In this document: positions 11,504 through 21,476 of the stretch, in pieces
Position numbering within the stretch: the stretch's first letter is position 1
How the letters are laid out: each line of letters starts with the position of its first letter
Assembly (NCBI GenBank): GCA_037044905.1
Contig: JBAOKB010000040.1
Coordinates: forward strand, 37,192 to 101,191
Length of the DNA stretch: 64,000 nt
Direction of reading: 5' to 3'
From: Hortaea werneckii
Lineage: Eukaryota; Ascomycota; Dothideomycetes; Mycosphaerellales; Teratosphaeriaceae
Position numbers and translations under genes: made by a program
Notes under the pieces: model-generated
The model's input: the letters and a program-made list of their open reading frames with translations, nothing else
Told to the model about the DNA's origin: nothing
The model's database searches: none

Positions 11504-12553
11504 CTAACAATCCTGCGGCAACCCCAGCTCCCTGCACCTGTGGCTGCGCACGTACTGAATATCAGGCGAATTGTATACGCGCCAACCGCCGTATACCGCG
11601 GTCAAACCCAGACCCCAGAGGAAGCAAGCTCGCCACCAACCTACCTTCCTAGCCTCACCTACCCTCTCAGTCCGCGCGGTGGCTGCTTCGATCCTTGCCA
11701 TCTCGGCCTCGGCGCGCCCGTGTTCGGCGTCCAATTGAAGGATACGCTGGCGGAGACGAAGCCGATCGACATTGGCGGTCAGGTCGTTCATTTGCTCTGT
11801 CATCTGCTGACGCTGTTGGCGGAGGTTTTCGATCTCGGATGAGACCTGGTGCAGGCGAGAGGGGTTACCCAGAGGTGGGTCGCTGTCATCATGAGCACGG
11901 GACGCGGTGTGATGTCGATCTACTGCGCCTGAGACAGCTTGAACTTGTTGCGTTGCGGTCTCTGGCTGCTCGCGTTGAGGCAGCTTGCCCTTGTCCATGT
12001 GCAAACGAAGAGATGCCGTCTCGGAGCGAGAGTGATCCAGGTTCAACAGGCTCATGTTGCCGGTTGTTGGTGTGGGCGTCTCAGGCCTCTTGGATGCTGG
12101 AGCTGGAGTAGGTGAATTTGGGTCCGAATTCAGGAGCAAGTCGTCGTCAGGGTCGGGACTGGACTGTACCATTCCCGGAGCACTTGGTGTGCCAGGTTCT
12201 GGATCACTCCCTGGTGTAGTCGGACCGGGCGCTCGCTTTCTTCTTATTTGCAAAGTTCCAGGGGGAGAAGGGGGAGACTCAAGACGACGCGGGCGGCTTT
12301 GAGGCGATGGACTGGTCACCGTCTTCATTCCGTCTTGCCCCGCTGCTACAGGACGTCGCTGTGAAGCTGGAGGCGTGGCAAGCTGTAATTTTCTGACAGC
12401 AGGAGCCAGTCCGAGGATTGCCCTCTTGCCGTTCTGGGGAGTGCCCGTCGGTGGGTCTTGAATGGGAGTGCGATGAGCATGAGCCGCTTCGGAGTGTAGA
12501 AGAAGGCGTCCACAGATCTCGCAGTAGTCAAGTTGAGGATTTGTTGGCATCAT
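11504..12553 (-). CDS. hypothetical protein: CxxC N-terminus, coiled coil, C-terminal membrane anchor
   Basis: Single exon of 349 residues starting at tandem ATGs (12553 and 12550). The first 20 residues contain CEICGRLLL, a CxxC pair that could be half of a zinc site. Residues about 30-215 are low-complexity, rich in Pro, Ser, Thr and charged residues, and probably disordered. Residues about 225-300 form a coiled coil (ENLRQQRQQMTEQMNDL and following heptads). A single hydrophobic segment follows (ACFLWGLGLTAVYGGW) with a short tail, so a tail-anchored topology is likely. I do not recognise a family. It is convergent with the repeat-rich gene and lies 0.5 kb downstream of the monooxygenase on the same strand; no functional link is implied. 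Confidence 0.7.
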   Translation of the reverse strand: MMPTNPQLDYCEICGRLLLHSEAAHAHRTPIQDPPTGTPQNGKRAILGLAPAVRKLQLATPPASQRRPVAAGQDGMKTVTSPSPQSRPRRLESPPSPPGTLQIRRKRAPGPTTPGSDPEPGTPSAPGMVQSSPDPDDDLLLNSDPNSPTPAPASKRPETPTPTTGNMSLLNLDHSRSETASLRLHMDKGKLPQREQPETATQQVQAVSGAVDRHHTASRAHDDSDPPLGNPSRLHQVSSEIENLRQQRQQMTEQMNDLTANVDRLRLRQRILQLDAEHGRAEAEMARIEAATARTERVGEARKVGWWRACFLWGLGLTAVYGGWRVYNSPDIQYVRSHRCRELGLPQDC

Positions 12554-13068
12554 TCACTGAGTTCTTGCTCGCAGTTGCTTGGTCGGTATTGATGGTGAAG
12601 TTTGTTGATTGTCTGCATGTCGAGAGGGGAGGCAGCGTCCGCCCTCTTATATCAGCAGGGCAAAAGTCCATGTGGTGAATTCTAAAGACAATGTGTCTCA
12701 TGCATGGAATGTCTCACAAGTGGCGAGCGTAACAGCCGCCTGGACAAAGCAAACTTTTGAGCTGTCTTGAGATGATAAGTAATTCACAAAGCGAACCATA
12801 GTGTATTCACAGCACATTGTTTTACCTAGTGAATTGGCGTTCGTTGCGACAACGCTTGAACAGGCTCGCAGCCCCCTTCGGGTCTCTGTGAAAACACAAA
12901 TGTTGCAGTATCGACGGTAGTGACAAACTGTCCGAGACGGACGATAGACATTCTAAGGTTTGGTGCGTAAGACTGTGGGCGATCGGTTGTGCAACAGACC
13001 GGCGTTGTGTATTCGCTGCCAGGGAAGAGAAACATCATTCGGAGCGCTCAAACAATCCTGTATCGTTT
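12554..13068. other. intergenic, promoter of the 11504-12553 gene
   Basis: About 515 bp between two minus-strand genes. It holds the upstream region of the coiled-coil protein and the 3' flank of the monooxygenase. No further gene is seen. Confidence 0.5.
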
Positions 13069-14510
13069 CTAGGCCTCAACAGCAACTTCCTCGCCGTTGC
13101 GGTGGCCGTTCGCGGTGCCATTTGCTTTCTCGGGAGTAGGTACATCATAATGCTGCTTAAAGTCGTACTCGATGCTCGAAATTTTCTTTTCAAACATTAG
13201 CGCCCTGACAGGTCGAATTGTCAACGAAAGGTATTGCTACTCACGAGCAAGAAGTCTTTTAGAGCTTGCCTATCTTTATTGAGCTCTTGTATGATACCAA
13301 AGAACTTATCCTCTTCTAGGACGGTCCACGGGTTCGACTTCCAAACCCGATTCAGATTCTTGACAGAACGGGCATCGACGTACTTCAGGAAAATGTCTCT
13401 TCTGACTTGAGCGTAGGTATCCAGGATCTTCTCGCTCGCCTTACCTTCGTAATAGCCAATAAAGCAGTCAGCTAGCCCATCAACATCCAGGCAAGCTGTC
13501 ATGCATCCATAGCCGCCTGCAGACCTACAATCAGCGATTTTAATGCCGGAATGTAACGGGAAAGACTTACCCATAGGATTACAGACATGCGCAGCATCCG
13601 CTGCAAGTAAGATCCTACCCACCTTGAATGAAGCAACGCAGCGGTTATGAATGTTGTAGAGATTAGTCTGCTCGATGCGGTACTGGTCCGGCTCCGGAGA
13701 CCCTGGCAGCATGGCCTTCAAATGCCAGGGCCTGCGAGCAAGATATTCCTCGTCGGTCAAGCCGACAGCAGGATCGCCATAGGTAACTCGCCAGAGGCCT
13801 CCATGACCTCGCCGAGCGATCAAGCCCCAGTGCTCCGGGTCAACACAATAGTTGCCTCCATCCCAACCATGTTTTTCGAACCCATCATAGAAGACATTTT
13901 GTACTATGAATCGACAATCCCACGTCTGACCTGGCCAATCTTTACCAAAAAGGCTGCGACGTACGGCTGAACTTGCACCGTCGCATCCAACCAGGTAGTC
14001 CGCATGTATACGCTCATGGCGCTTCTCTTCATCTTCCTTGCCGATATCAACATCAACCCAAGCCTTGTCTCTATCCTGCCCAGTCGCAGTGACCCGATGA
14101 TTGAATCGAATGTCAATCAATCCCTTCCCCTTCTCGGGATACATACAATGCCGGTACATGATCTGTATCATCTGACCCAGCTGCAACACTGTCATCCGAT
14201 CCTCCTCATCCTGCACTACGCTCATATCGATCTCGACTAGTTTCTCACCATCTGCGACTCTTCTCCAACATATAGCGGGGAACTTGGGGATTGAAGCCGC
14301 TCTGAAATCGGGAAGCAAGCCTGCTCGTCGGAATACACGGGTTGCTGGGACGCCATACTGAGTAGCTCGCAGGCGAGTGTCGAGCCATGGCCACGCTTCG
14401 AGCACGAGGGATGGTATGTCATGCTGCGCCAGGAAGAGCGCGAGTAGGAGACCAGACGGACCGGCGCCCACGATCAAGACTTTGCTGAATGGAGGCTTCT
14501 GTCCTGACAT
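13069..14510 (-). CDS. FAD-dependent aromatic-type monooxygenase (PheA/TfdB family)
   Basis: Three exons on the minus strand: 14510-13571, 13516-13245 and 13185-13069, giving 442 residues. Intron 1 (54 nt, GTAAGT) splits the Gly after CNPM. Intron 2 (59 nt, GTGAGT, branch GCTAAT, acceptor AAAAG) was chosen because it is the only one that keeps the C-terminal tail open. Residues 10-40 hold the Rossmann motif (VGAGPSGLLLALFLAQ). The DG motif is YLVGCDGASSAVRR. The second FAD motif is LAADAAHVCNPMGGYG, with Ala where GD is usual. Family members use NAD(P)H and O2 to hydroxylate phenolic or related substrates. The protein is shorter than the ~600-residue phenol hydroxylases because it lacks the C-terminal thioredoxin-like domain. 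The substrate cannot be told, and no biosynthetic cluster partners surround it. Confidence 0.8.
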
Positions 14511-15121
14511 TTTGATGATAATGTGACAAGATTAGAATCGACTTACCGCGTGCATGTCATCTCCTATATTTATGATTATACAGCATGACCTGTAGTCTCA
14601 TTGTCATGGCGGGGACTACATAACCTCCGAAGTCAGGTCAGCAGCTCGGAAGCTGGCTCGGCTGATGGAGCGGGACGGCAGTGGTCATTATTTGAACATC
14701 CATTTTGCCGGTCCATTCATCCGCTTGTCTTGTGGCAATAGACTCACGTTTCACTATTGCTTTCTTCTTAGGCCATATTGTAAAATGTCCCTACGACTAT
14801 TGCATGTAAGGTGGGGTAAACTAATCCTCTGTTGGTCCAGGACGTATTCCTAACCTTATTGTTGCTTGGTGAGCTTCTTGAAACTTAGCAAGCCTCCTTA
14901 TAGGCAACTAGGTATCGTTGGAGACAGCCTGGCATTGAGCCCGTTTCCAGACTAGCGGCCTTTTACACCACATCCAAATACCTCTCGACAACGGTTAATA
15001 AGGTACATGTACCCAAAGTACCCCTCGCACTGATGGCTTGCAGAATTTGCATGCCTCGCAAGTTGTGCTGTGCACCTCTCACAACCGGCGCCTCAAGTTC
15101 AACATGTAGTGAGCGGATTGA
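14511..15121. other. divergent promoter region
   Basis: Shared upstream region of the monooxygenase (minus) and the transcription-factor-like gene (plus). No gene or clear repeat is seen. Confidence 0.45.
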
Positions 15122-16755
15122 ATGGCGCTCTATACTCCTGCTGTTGCTGTAAGAGCCCCTAGGAGAGAAGTCGACAACATGCAAAAGCAAGTACCACTCA
15201 CAAGACTCCCAACGTCGCCTACCGAAGATGAAAGTAGCAGCCAAGAAGCGCCACCTCAAGAGCAGCATCACGACGCCAACCGGAGACCCACACACATATC
15301 TAGTCGGCAGATCCGTCCGCATGCACGCAAGAAGACTCCTGTAAAACCAAAAACTGAGATAGCAAAACTCCCTCTCACTCGCACCGTCTCGCCAGTCTTT
15401 GGCGGACTGGCTACGAAGAGCTTCAGCCGCGGTAGCTCTGGCCTCCCTACTTACGTCGCCGACTACACCATGAATACGATCCTGCCCCGCATGCTCGTAC
15501 ATCCTACGACTTCCTCGTCCGCATGGATGGAAGCCTACTGTCAAAACCCTCTCAGCTTCCACACCTTCAATTTCGCGTGCGCAGTGCATGCCGACCTTGC
15601 CCGAAATCAGATTGTCCGAACCCGGAGCCGGGAGGTCTTATTTCACAAGACCGTTGCTATCAGCTTACTGAATCGGATGCTGACGCACAAATTGAAGGAC
15701 CTCGAGATCATCTTGGTGTCTGTGCTACTCCTGGCAGGCAATGAATTAGATGAACGGAGTGTGAGCGGACTTGCGGCGGCAGATGTCCCCGGAATGCATT
15801 TTCAGCCGCATATGCCGCTGTGCAGGTGGATCAACGTCTATGAACGTATGGAGGGGGAACCGGCCCACGGCGCTGCAATGGGCCTTTTAGTCTAGCAGCT
15901 TGGGGGGTTAAGCAAGATCACTATGCCCGGTCTTGCTGATGTAGTCGCTTTGTAAGTTGTCCTTTCTTCACTCTCCTGGGATCTGGATCATGTTCGCACG
16001 CCATGCGGCCTCTGATCATGTGGTGTCTTGATTTTAGCGCCGAATTGATGTGGGCGAGCCCGCGTCTAATCCGTCCTAACTTCACTTGCTTCTGGGACAT
16101 GGACCCGAGTATCCTCCGTCATCACCGCATTCAGTCGTCTGAGCCTGGGATGCCGGCTCCGGGGCGAGGCTTCTTCACACGCATCCCAGGCGGACTTCCA
16201 TCACGTGCGCTTACTGCGATGATTCGTCTGGCGACTATTGACCGCTACATGGCTGATTGTCGCTCGCGGCGTCTGGAGCCCGACGAAATGCAAAGTCTGA
16301 TCGCCACTCGTAATGCGGTACAACACGCCTTGCTCTCACTTCCCACATGGGATGCTCTGAGGAATGAAGTTAAGACGTATGCACATAAGCAAGCATATGA
16401 GTGCTGCTTCCAAACTGCAGCACTGTATTCGAACGCCGTAATCATGGCATTTCCACCACATCTCGGTTGGCATGTCAACTTTGTCCACAATCTACGCTCT
16501 ATCATTGGCCCTGCCCTCGCGGAAGGCTTGGGCGACAGCATGCACGACCTGCTCATCTGGAGTCTCAGCGTCGGAGCATTAGCCAGTTTCCGCACGCCAG
16601 AACGAAGCTTTTTCGAAGACTGCCTGAAGGAACTGTTGAGGCTGCGGCGCATCACATCGTGGCCGGAAGTACAAATTATACTTGAAGAGTTCCTATGGAG
16701 TGATGCTGCATGTAGACATGGGGCGGCTGTGCTATGGGCCTCGATTCGGGAGTGA
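15122..16755 (+). pseudogene. fungal transcription-factor-like protein with in-frame TAG
   Basis: The first exon runs 15122-15951, then an 86 nt intron (GTAAGT...TTTTAG, 15952-16037) and a second exon 16038-16755. The sequence resembles the C-terminal regulatory half of fungal Zn2Cys6-type factors without the zinc cluster: a basic, low-complexity start (PHARKKTPVKPK), then a helical domain (LPTYVADYTMNTILPRML, ADVVAFAELMWASPRLIRPN). An in-frame TAG at 15893-15895 interrupts the segment leading to the QLGGL motif, where family members keep an uninterrupted LxGGL helix. The frame is otherwise open on both sides, so this looks like a recent nonsense change (CAG to TAG would suffice). The context TAG-CAG-CTT resembles leaky stop contexts. 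ATG at 15179 is an alternative start. If the stop is efficient, a 257-residue truncated product results. Confidence 0.55.
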
Positions 16756-17869
16756 TAATCATAAAGAGAGCTGGCTCTAGACACACTGTCGCTCCGAGCA
16801 ATCTTAGCATGTCTTATTATTGTGAGGCGGTCGAATTAACTACTAATATGCGGACTCACCCTGCGACAGTCAATCACAACCATCGCGCCACACTATTGCA
16901 AGTCTGGGCTTCTTGGAACTGTTATATATTTAATCATGCTTTACGCCAGGTCTATCACAATCACAACCGTCTGTCGTGTGGTGAGCAGTTGACCCACTAC
17001 TCACCCTCAAACTGCCTGGCATCTGCGTTTTTGACAAGTAACATCACAGGTAGTACGGAGGTAGGGGGCACTCATGACTAGCAATAAGGACATTGTTCGT
17101 CCAAACCTTATTCTACTGCCCCACTGAGAATCCGCGTTGTGGCTTTGGGCCGGGATTTACACACTAGCACAACGGCCCCAGACCCTGGACTTCGGAGAAG
17201 ACTTGGGCAACCAACTGCAACTGTGGCAAGCGCTGCAGATCACTTGGGTTGGTCTGACTTTGGGTTGTTTTCGTCACAACGGTTTTCCCCCTATTTACAA
17301 CATGGCCTACGACGATCAGTATCTACGCAAATAACTGCCGGAGTTGCACCTGAAGTTCTCACGTGGCCAGCATTCCTGCTAGTCCTACGGCAATTGGCCG
17401 TGTGGGACCGGACTGGCCAACCTTTCGCCGCAAATGGACGTTCCCTCAACTGTGACTGGCTGGTGTCCTGCTCAATGTCGTCGACCGGTTAGTTCCGGCC
17501 AGGTGGGTTTGGACGGAGCGTGCAAGACATGACTCTCTCTCTAAGACATCTCGCAATGGCTCTGTTCGCCGCAAATACCCGTTGTTTTCCCTTGATGGCA
17601 CGGATGGGTCTCTCAGGGAGAGATGCTGGAGGGACAGTGGGGGAAAAGGGATGGAGGAAGCCGGACTCTCGACTACATCTATGGAAGTCGATCCCTCTGG
17701 TGCCAGACTTTTCCTTTCCTCAGCTCCATCTCCCATCCCAATCTTCAACGAGAGAGCCTCGCGTCCTTCCCCTCACCTTCTCCGTCTTCCTTCTTGCTTC
17801 GGCAAATACACGTTCTTTAACGCAACCAGTCATTCGTTTTAATACAACAAATCCTACCGGAAAGACATA
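16756..17869. other. gene-free stretch, promoter of the KR-repeat gene
   Basis: About 1.1 kb. The word CGCAAAT or GGCAAAT recurs (near 17324, 17432, 17570 and 17803) ahead of the gene at 17870. This may be chance or a regulator site. Open frames here are short and overlapping. Confidence 0.4.
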
Positions 17870-19732
17870 ATGCAGCTCCTTGCGACGACTCTGGCTCTTG
17901 CCCTCGCGGCCAACGCCCTTCCTCTGCAGGATATCAACGGCGTCGATGCCACCACGGGCAACATCATCGACGACATCGACGTCGAGGGCGACGGAAATGT
18001 TAGCGGCGTCAACGCCAACGTGGGTGATGTCCTCTCGCACGTCGGCGTGGACAAGCGTGCACTGGAGGGAACCACGAACACGGTTTCCAACCTGGACATC
18101 GCCATCGACCGCCTTCTCGGCAAGATGACCAAGCGCGATGGCGACGTGGAGGGCGTCGAGGCCGAGGCTGGAAAGGTCCTGAGCGAGATCAACCTCTTGC
18201 AGCGCGATGTCAAGGGCGTCGATGTCAAGCTTGGCGATGTTCTGAGCAAGGTCGACGCTATCAACAAGCGCGAGGGCAATGTGAACGGTGTCAATGCTGC
18301 GACCGGCGATGTCCTCAGCAACATTGACGTTCTCGGTGGTGACGCTAAGGGGTCTGACGGCAGCTTGATCAACCTCAAGCGCGACGTCAGCGGTGTCAAT
18401 GCTGATGCTGGGGATGTGCTCTCTCACATCAATGCCCTCGGCGGCTCCAAGGACTCCAGCGTTCTGGACCAAATTGTCAAGGCGCGTGATGTGAGTGGCG
18501 TCAACGCCAATGCTGGTGATGTTCTCTCTCACATCAGCGCCCTCGGCGGCTCCGAGGATTCCAGCGTCTTGGACAAGATCGTGAAGGCGCGCGATGTGAG
18601 TGGCGTCAACGCCGATGTGGGCGACATCCTGTCCCAGCTTGAACTGTTGAAGGGTGGTGAGGACTCCAGCGTCCTTAACAAGGTCGTGAAGGCCCGGGAC
18701 GTCAACGGCGCCAACCTCAATGTGGGTGACATCCTTTCCCAGATCGACCTGCTCAAGGACGGCAAGAAGGAGTCTCGTCGTGACGTGAGCGGTGTCAACG
18801 CCGACGTTGGCGACATCCTCTCTCAGATCGACCTACTGAAGGGTAACAAGGAGGCCCGTGACATCAGCGGTGCTAACCTGGACATCGGCGACGTTCTCTC
18901 TCAGCTCGACCTGCTGAACGACGACAAGAAGGTGTCTCGCCGCGACATCAGCGGCGCTAACCTTGACGTTGGCGACATCCTCTCCCAGATCGACCTGCTT
19001 AACAGCAACAAGGAGACCCGTGACGTGAGCGGTGTCAACGCCAACGTAGGCGACATTCTTTCTCAGATCGACTTGCTCAAGGGCAACAAGAACGAGGCCC
19101 GCGACGTTAGCGGCGTCAACGCCGACTTGGGCGACATTCTTTCACAGATCGACCTGCTCAACAGCAAGAAGAACCAGGCTCGCGACATCAGCGGCGCCAA
19201 CGCTAACACCGGTGACGTCCTCTCGCAGCTCGACCTTCTTAACGGCGGCAACGGCGAGGAGGACTCTAGCGTTCTTGACAAGATTCTTAAGACCCGTGGT
19301 GTTGACGGCGCCAACGCCAACACTGGCGACGTCCTCTCCCAGATCGATATCCTTAACGGCGGCAGCAAGGAGGACTCCAGCGTGCTCGACAAGATCATCA
19401 AGACCCGTGACATTAGCGGGGCCGACGCGAACACTGGCGACGTCCTCTCCCAGATCGACCTCTTGAACAGCAAGGGCGAGGAGGACTCCAGCGTACTCGA
19501 CAAGATCATCAAGACCCGTGATGTTAACGGCGCCAACGCCAACACCGGCGACGTGCTCTCTCAGATCGACCTCCTAAACAGCAAGGGCGAGGAGGACTCA
19601 AGCGTGCTCGACAAGGTCCTGAAGACCCGGGGACTCGACAACGTAGACGACCTGATCCCCACTCTCCTCGCCGGCGAAGCCACTATCACCGACGGCCTGG
19701 GTATCACCGGCCAGAGCCAGGAGGGCCAGTAG
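17870..19732 (+). CDS. secreted repeat protein with Kex2-type KR/RR boundaries
   Basis: Single exon of 620 residues. Residues 1-17 are a signal peptide (MQLLATTLALALAANA). The rest is built from about 18 copies of a motif like GVNANVGDILSQIDLL, separated by variable linkers (some with EEDSSVLDKIIKTRD). Early and middle boundaries carry dibasic sites (VDKR, MTKR, NKRE, LKRD, SRRD twice); later ones have monobasic ARD or TRD. Dibasic sites between repeats are the hallmark of kexin-processed fungal repeat proteins, such as repellent-type surface peptides and RiPP precursors. Cleavage here would release peptides of about 25-40 residues. No cysteines are present in the repeats and no tyrosinase or UstY-type partner is nearby, so a surface-coating or structural role is as likely as a modified peptide. 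The alternating GxNAxxGDxLSxI pattern could also stack as a solenoid. No family is recognised with certainty. Confidence 0.8.
   Translation: MQLLATTLALALAANALPLQDINGVDATTGNIIDDIDVEGDGNVSGVNANVGDVLSHVGVDKRALEGTTNTVSNLDIAIDRLLGKMTKRDGDVEGVEAEAGKVLSEINLLQRDVKGVDVKLGDVLSKVDAINKREGNVNGVNAATGDVLSNIDVLGGDAKGSDGSLINLKRDVSGVNADAGDVLSHINALGGSKDSSVLDQIVKARDVSGVNANAGDVLSHISALGGSEDSSVLDKIVKARDVSGVNADVGDILSQLELLKGGEDSSVLNKVVKARDVNGANLNVGDILSQIDLLKDGKKESRRDVSGVNADVGDILSQIDLLKGNKEARDISGANLDIGDVLSQLDLLNDDKKVSRRDISGANLDVGDILSQIDLLNSNKETRDVSGVNANVGDILSQIDLLKGNKNEARDVSGVNADLGDILSQIDLLNSKKNQARDISGANANTGDVLSQLDLLNGGNGEEDSSVLDKILKTRGVDGANANTGDVLSQIDILNGGSKEDSSVLDKIIKTRDISGADANTGDVLSQIDLLNSKGEEDSSVLDKIIKTRDVNGANANTGDVLSQIDLLNSKGEEDSSVLDKVLKTRGLDNVDDLIPTLLAGEATITDGLGITGQSQEGQ
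17936..19600 (+). repeat. 18 in-frame repeats in the KR-repeat protein
   Basis: The core G-(V/A)-(N/D)-A-x-x-G-D-(V/I)-L-S-x-(I/L) recurs about 18 times. Spacing is about 33-39 residues where the DSSVLDKI linker is present and 22-25 where it is absent. The last four copies are nearly identical at DNA level, so expansion is probably recent at the 3' end. Third positions are strongly C-biased throughout. Confidence 0.85.
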
Positions 19733-20105
19733 AGAGAGGAAAGGCGGAGCTAGCTCCATTCCTACCGCATTAGCATCTTTCGGTTGTTGCATTGTTTCTA
19801 TATAATTTAGCGGGCATATTTTAACGGAGAAGAAGGTGAACAGGGCCAAACTTTCTCGGAGCTTAACTGGATATCCGACTTGGTGTTTTGTATATACAAG
19901 ATAGATCTTGGAAAACCAATGATTGTTTTTGAACATACAAGGCGGAGGAGCTTTCTCTTACACACACCTACACACACCTATATACAAACAACTTACTCTT
20001 ACTCACTCACACACACACTCTCTCTTCCCTTCCCCCTCCAAGGTCTTATAGAGTGTATATAGCTGTTATAGCCGCTTTCCCACCCAGACACAGACTTATC
20101 AGCAA

Positions 20106-20297
20106 GATATGAGGCCGGACTGTCCTAGTTACTGCGTGCCTCATCCGCTAATGCCTAATTATTGTCTACCGGCAGTACTCCTTTACTACTCCCTCGGCCC
20201 TTTCGAAGATATAAGGCCGGGCTGTCCTAGTTACTACGTGCCTTATCCGCCGACGCCTAATTACTGTCTATTGGCAGTGCTCCCTCGCTACTTTCTT
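20106..20297. repeat. direct duplication, ~90 bp unit with 102 bp period
   Basis: Bases 20106-20195 and 20208-20297 share a unit beginning GATATRAGGCCGGRCTGTCC. Nearly all mismatches are C/T or G/A. Confidence 0.75.
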
Positions 20298-20524
20298 AAG
20301 TCCCTAAGATTATTTAGTTATACTTAGCGGGTTCTTATTCTCTTGGAGTAGTCTCGCTCGCTTTACTAGTAGCGCAGAGGAAGACGCCGTCCCTTTTAAC
20401 TTGCGCTTCGCAGAGGGTCTCGCATAATATTGCTAGAAGCCGGATAACGCGAGGCCGGATAAGATATGCGGGTTAGGGGGAGCTGGAATAGGCGAAGAGT
20501 TTTTATATAGGAGACGTCTCGCTT

Positions 20525-20863
20525 ATGTGTAGTCGGTAGGGTATAGCGTAAGTTAATCGGTGCGTGCAGGGGGTAGTAGAAAAGTGTAGTAGTTAGTAGG
20601 ATATAGCGTAAGTTAATCGGTGCGTACAGGGGGTAGTATAAAAGTGTGGTAGTTAGCAGGGTATGCCGTCGGTTAGTCGGTGTAGGCAGAGGGTAGTAGA
20701 AAAGTGTAGTAGTTAGTAGGGTATAGCGTCGGTTAGTCGGTATAGGCAGAGGGTAGTAGAAAAGTATAGTAGTTAGCAGGGTGTAGCGTCGGTTAGTCGG
20801 TGTAGGCAGGGGGTAGTAGAGAGGTGTGGTGGTTGGCCGGGTGTGGCATTAGTTGGTCAGTGT
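20525..20863. repeat. 60-bp tandem minisatellite, about 5.6 copies
   Basis: An exact 60-base period is visible. Each unit contains GTAGTAGTTAG, then GG-TATAGCGT, then CAGGGGGTAGTAGA or a close variant. Between copies the differences are mainly transitions (AAGTTAATCGG versus CGGTTAGTCGG). The last copy is the most diverged. Confidence 0.9.
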
Positions 20864-21021
20864 GCTTTTGTTGGCCACTGTTACATTTAATGCGGATCTC
20901 CACACATCTGTGTCTACTCTCCTTTCCGCCCCTCTAGGTAATGCCGAGTTAAACAACATCGCCATCGTTAATAGCATTTAGATTAGAAAAGAATGGATTA
21001 GATGATCCTCTAGGCCTTAGA

Positions 21022-21199
21022 AAATCGGCATCTCCGTCCCTCATAGTAGAAGTCGCATCCCCGTCTCCCCCTACAGGTGTGCGAGAAAACCGCTCCGGAC
21101 GAAAGCAGGAGTTTTAGCATCCATCGTAAATCGGGGCATCTTTGTCCCGATCATGGCAAATCGCATCCCCGGTCTCCCGTACAGGTGCAGAAGAAAACG
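21022..21199. repeat. diverged direct duplication, ~72 bp unit
   Basis: Copies at 21022-21093 and 21128-21199 both run AAATCGG...TCGCATCCCC...TACAGGTG...GAAAAC. The spacing is 106 bases, close to the 102 bp period upstream. Confidence 0.6.
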
Positions 21200-21476
21200 A
21201 ACACTGCGGCGGGAGCGAAGTAGCGGCCCGTAAGCGCTCTCGGGGGAAAGTGAATGGAAGAAGCAGGTGGGGAAGAAGAAAACACAAACCAAGGAAAGAA
21301 AGGAAAGGGAGGGAGGAGATATCGATTCTCAATCCCAGATCATCTCAACTCTTCCTTTCTCAGACATTTCGAGGGGATAGAAAGCTTTTTTGATCGAAAC
21401 TACACCCCCTAATCTCCAACCACAAATCTAACATCTCACTCCTTCCCATCTCTTCTCTCCCCAATCCCCATTCCTC

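Larger units (their letters stand above)
19733..21476. other. repeat-rich gene-free block
   Basis: About 1.7 kb without a supported gene. It contains a CA-rich simple sequence (19960-20025), a 102-bp-spaced duplication, a 60-bp tandem array and a further ~72 bp duplication, each listed separately. Differences among copies are mainly transitions. Confidence 0.6.

Noticed and set aside
20525..20863. CRISPR-like array
   Set aside because: Units are contiguous with no unique spacers, and the host is a eukaryote.
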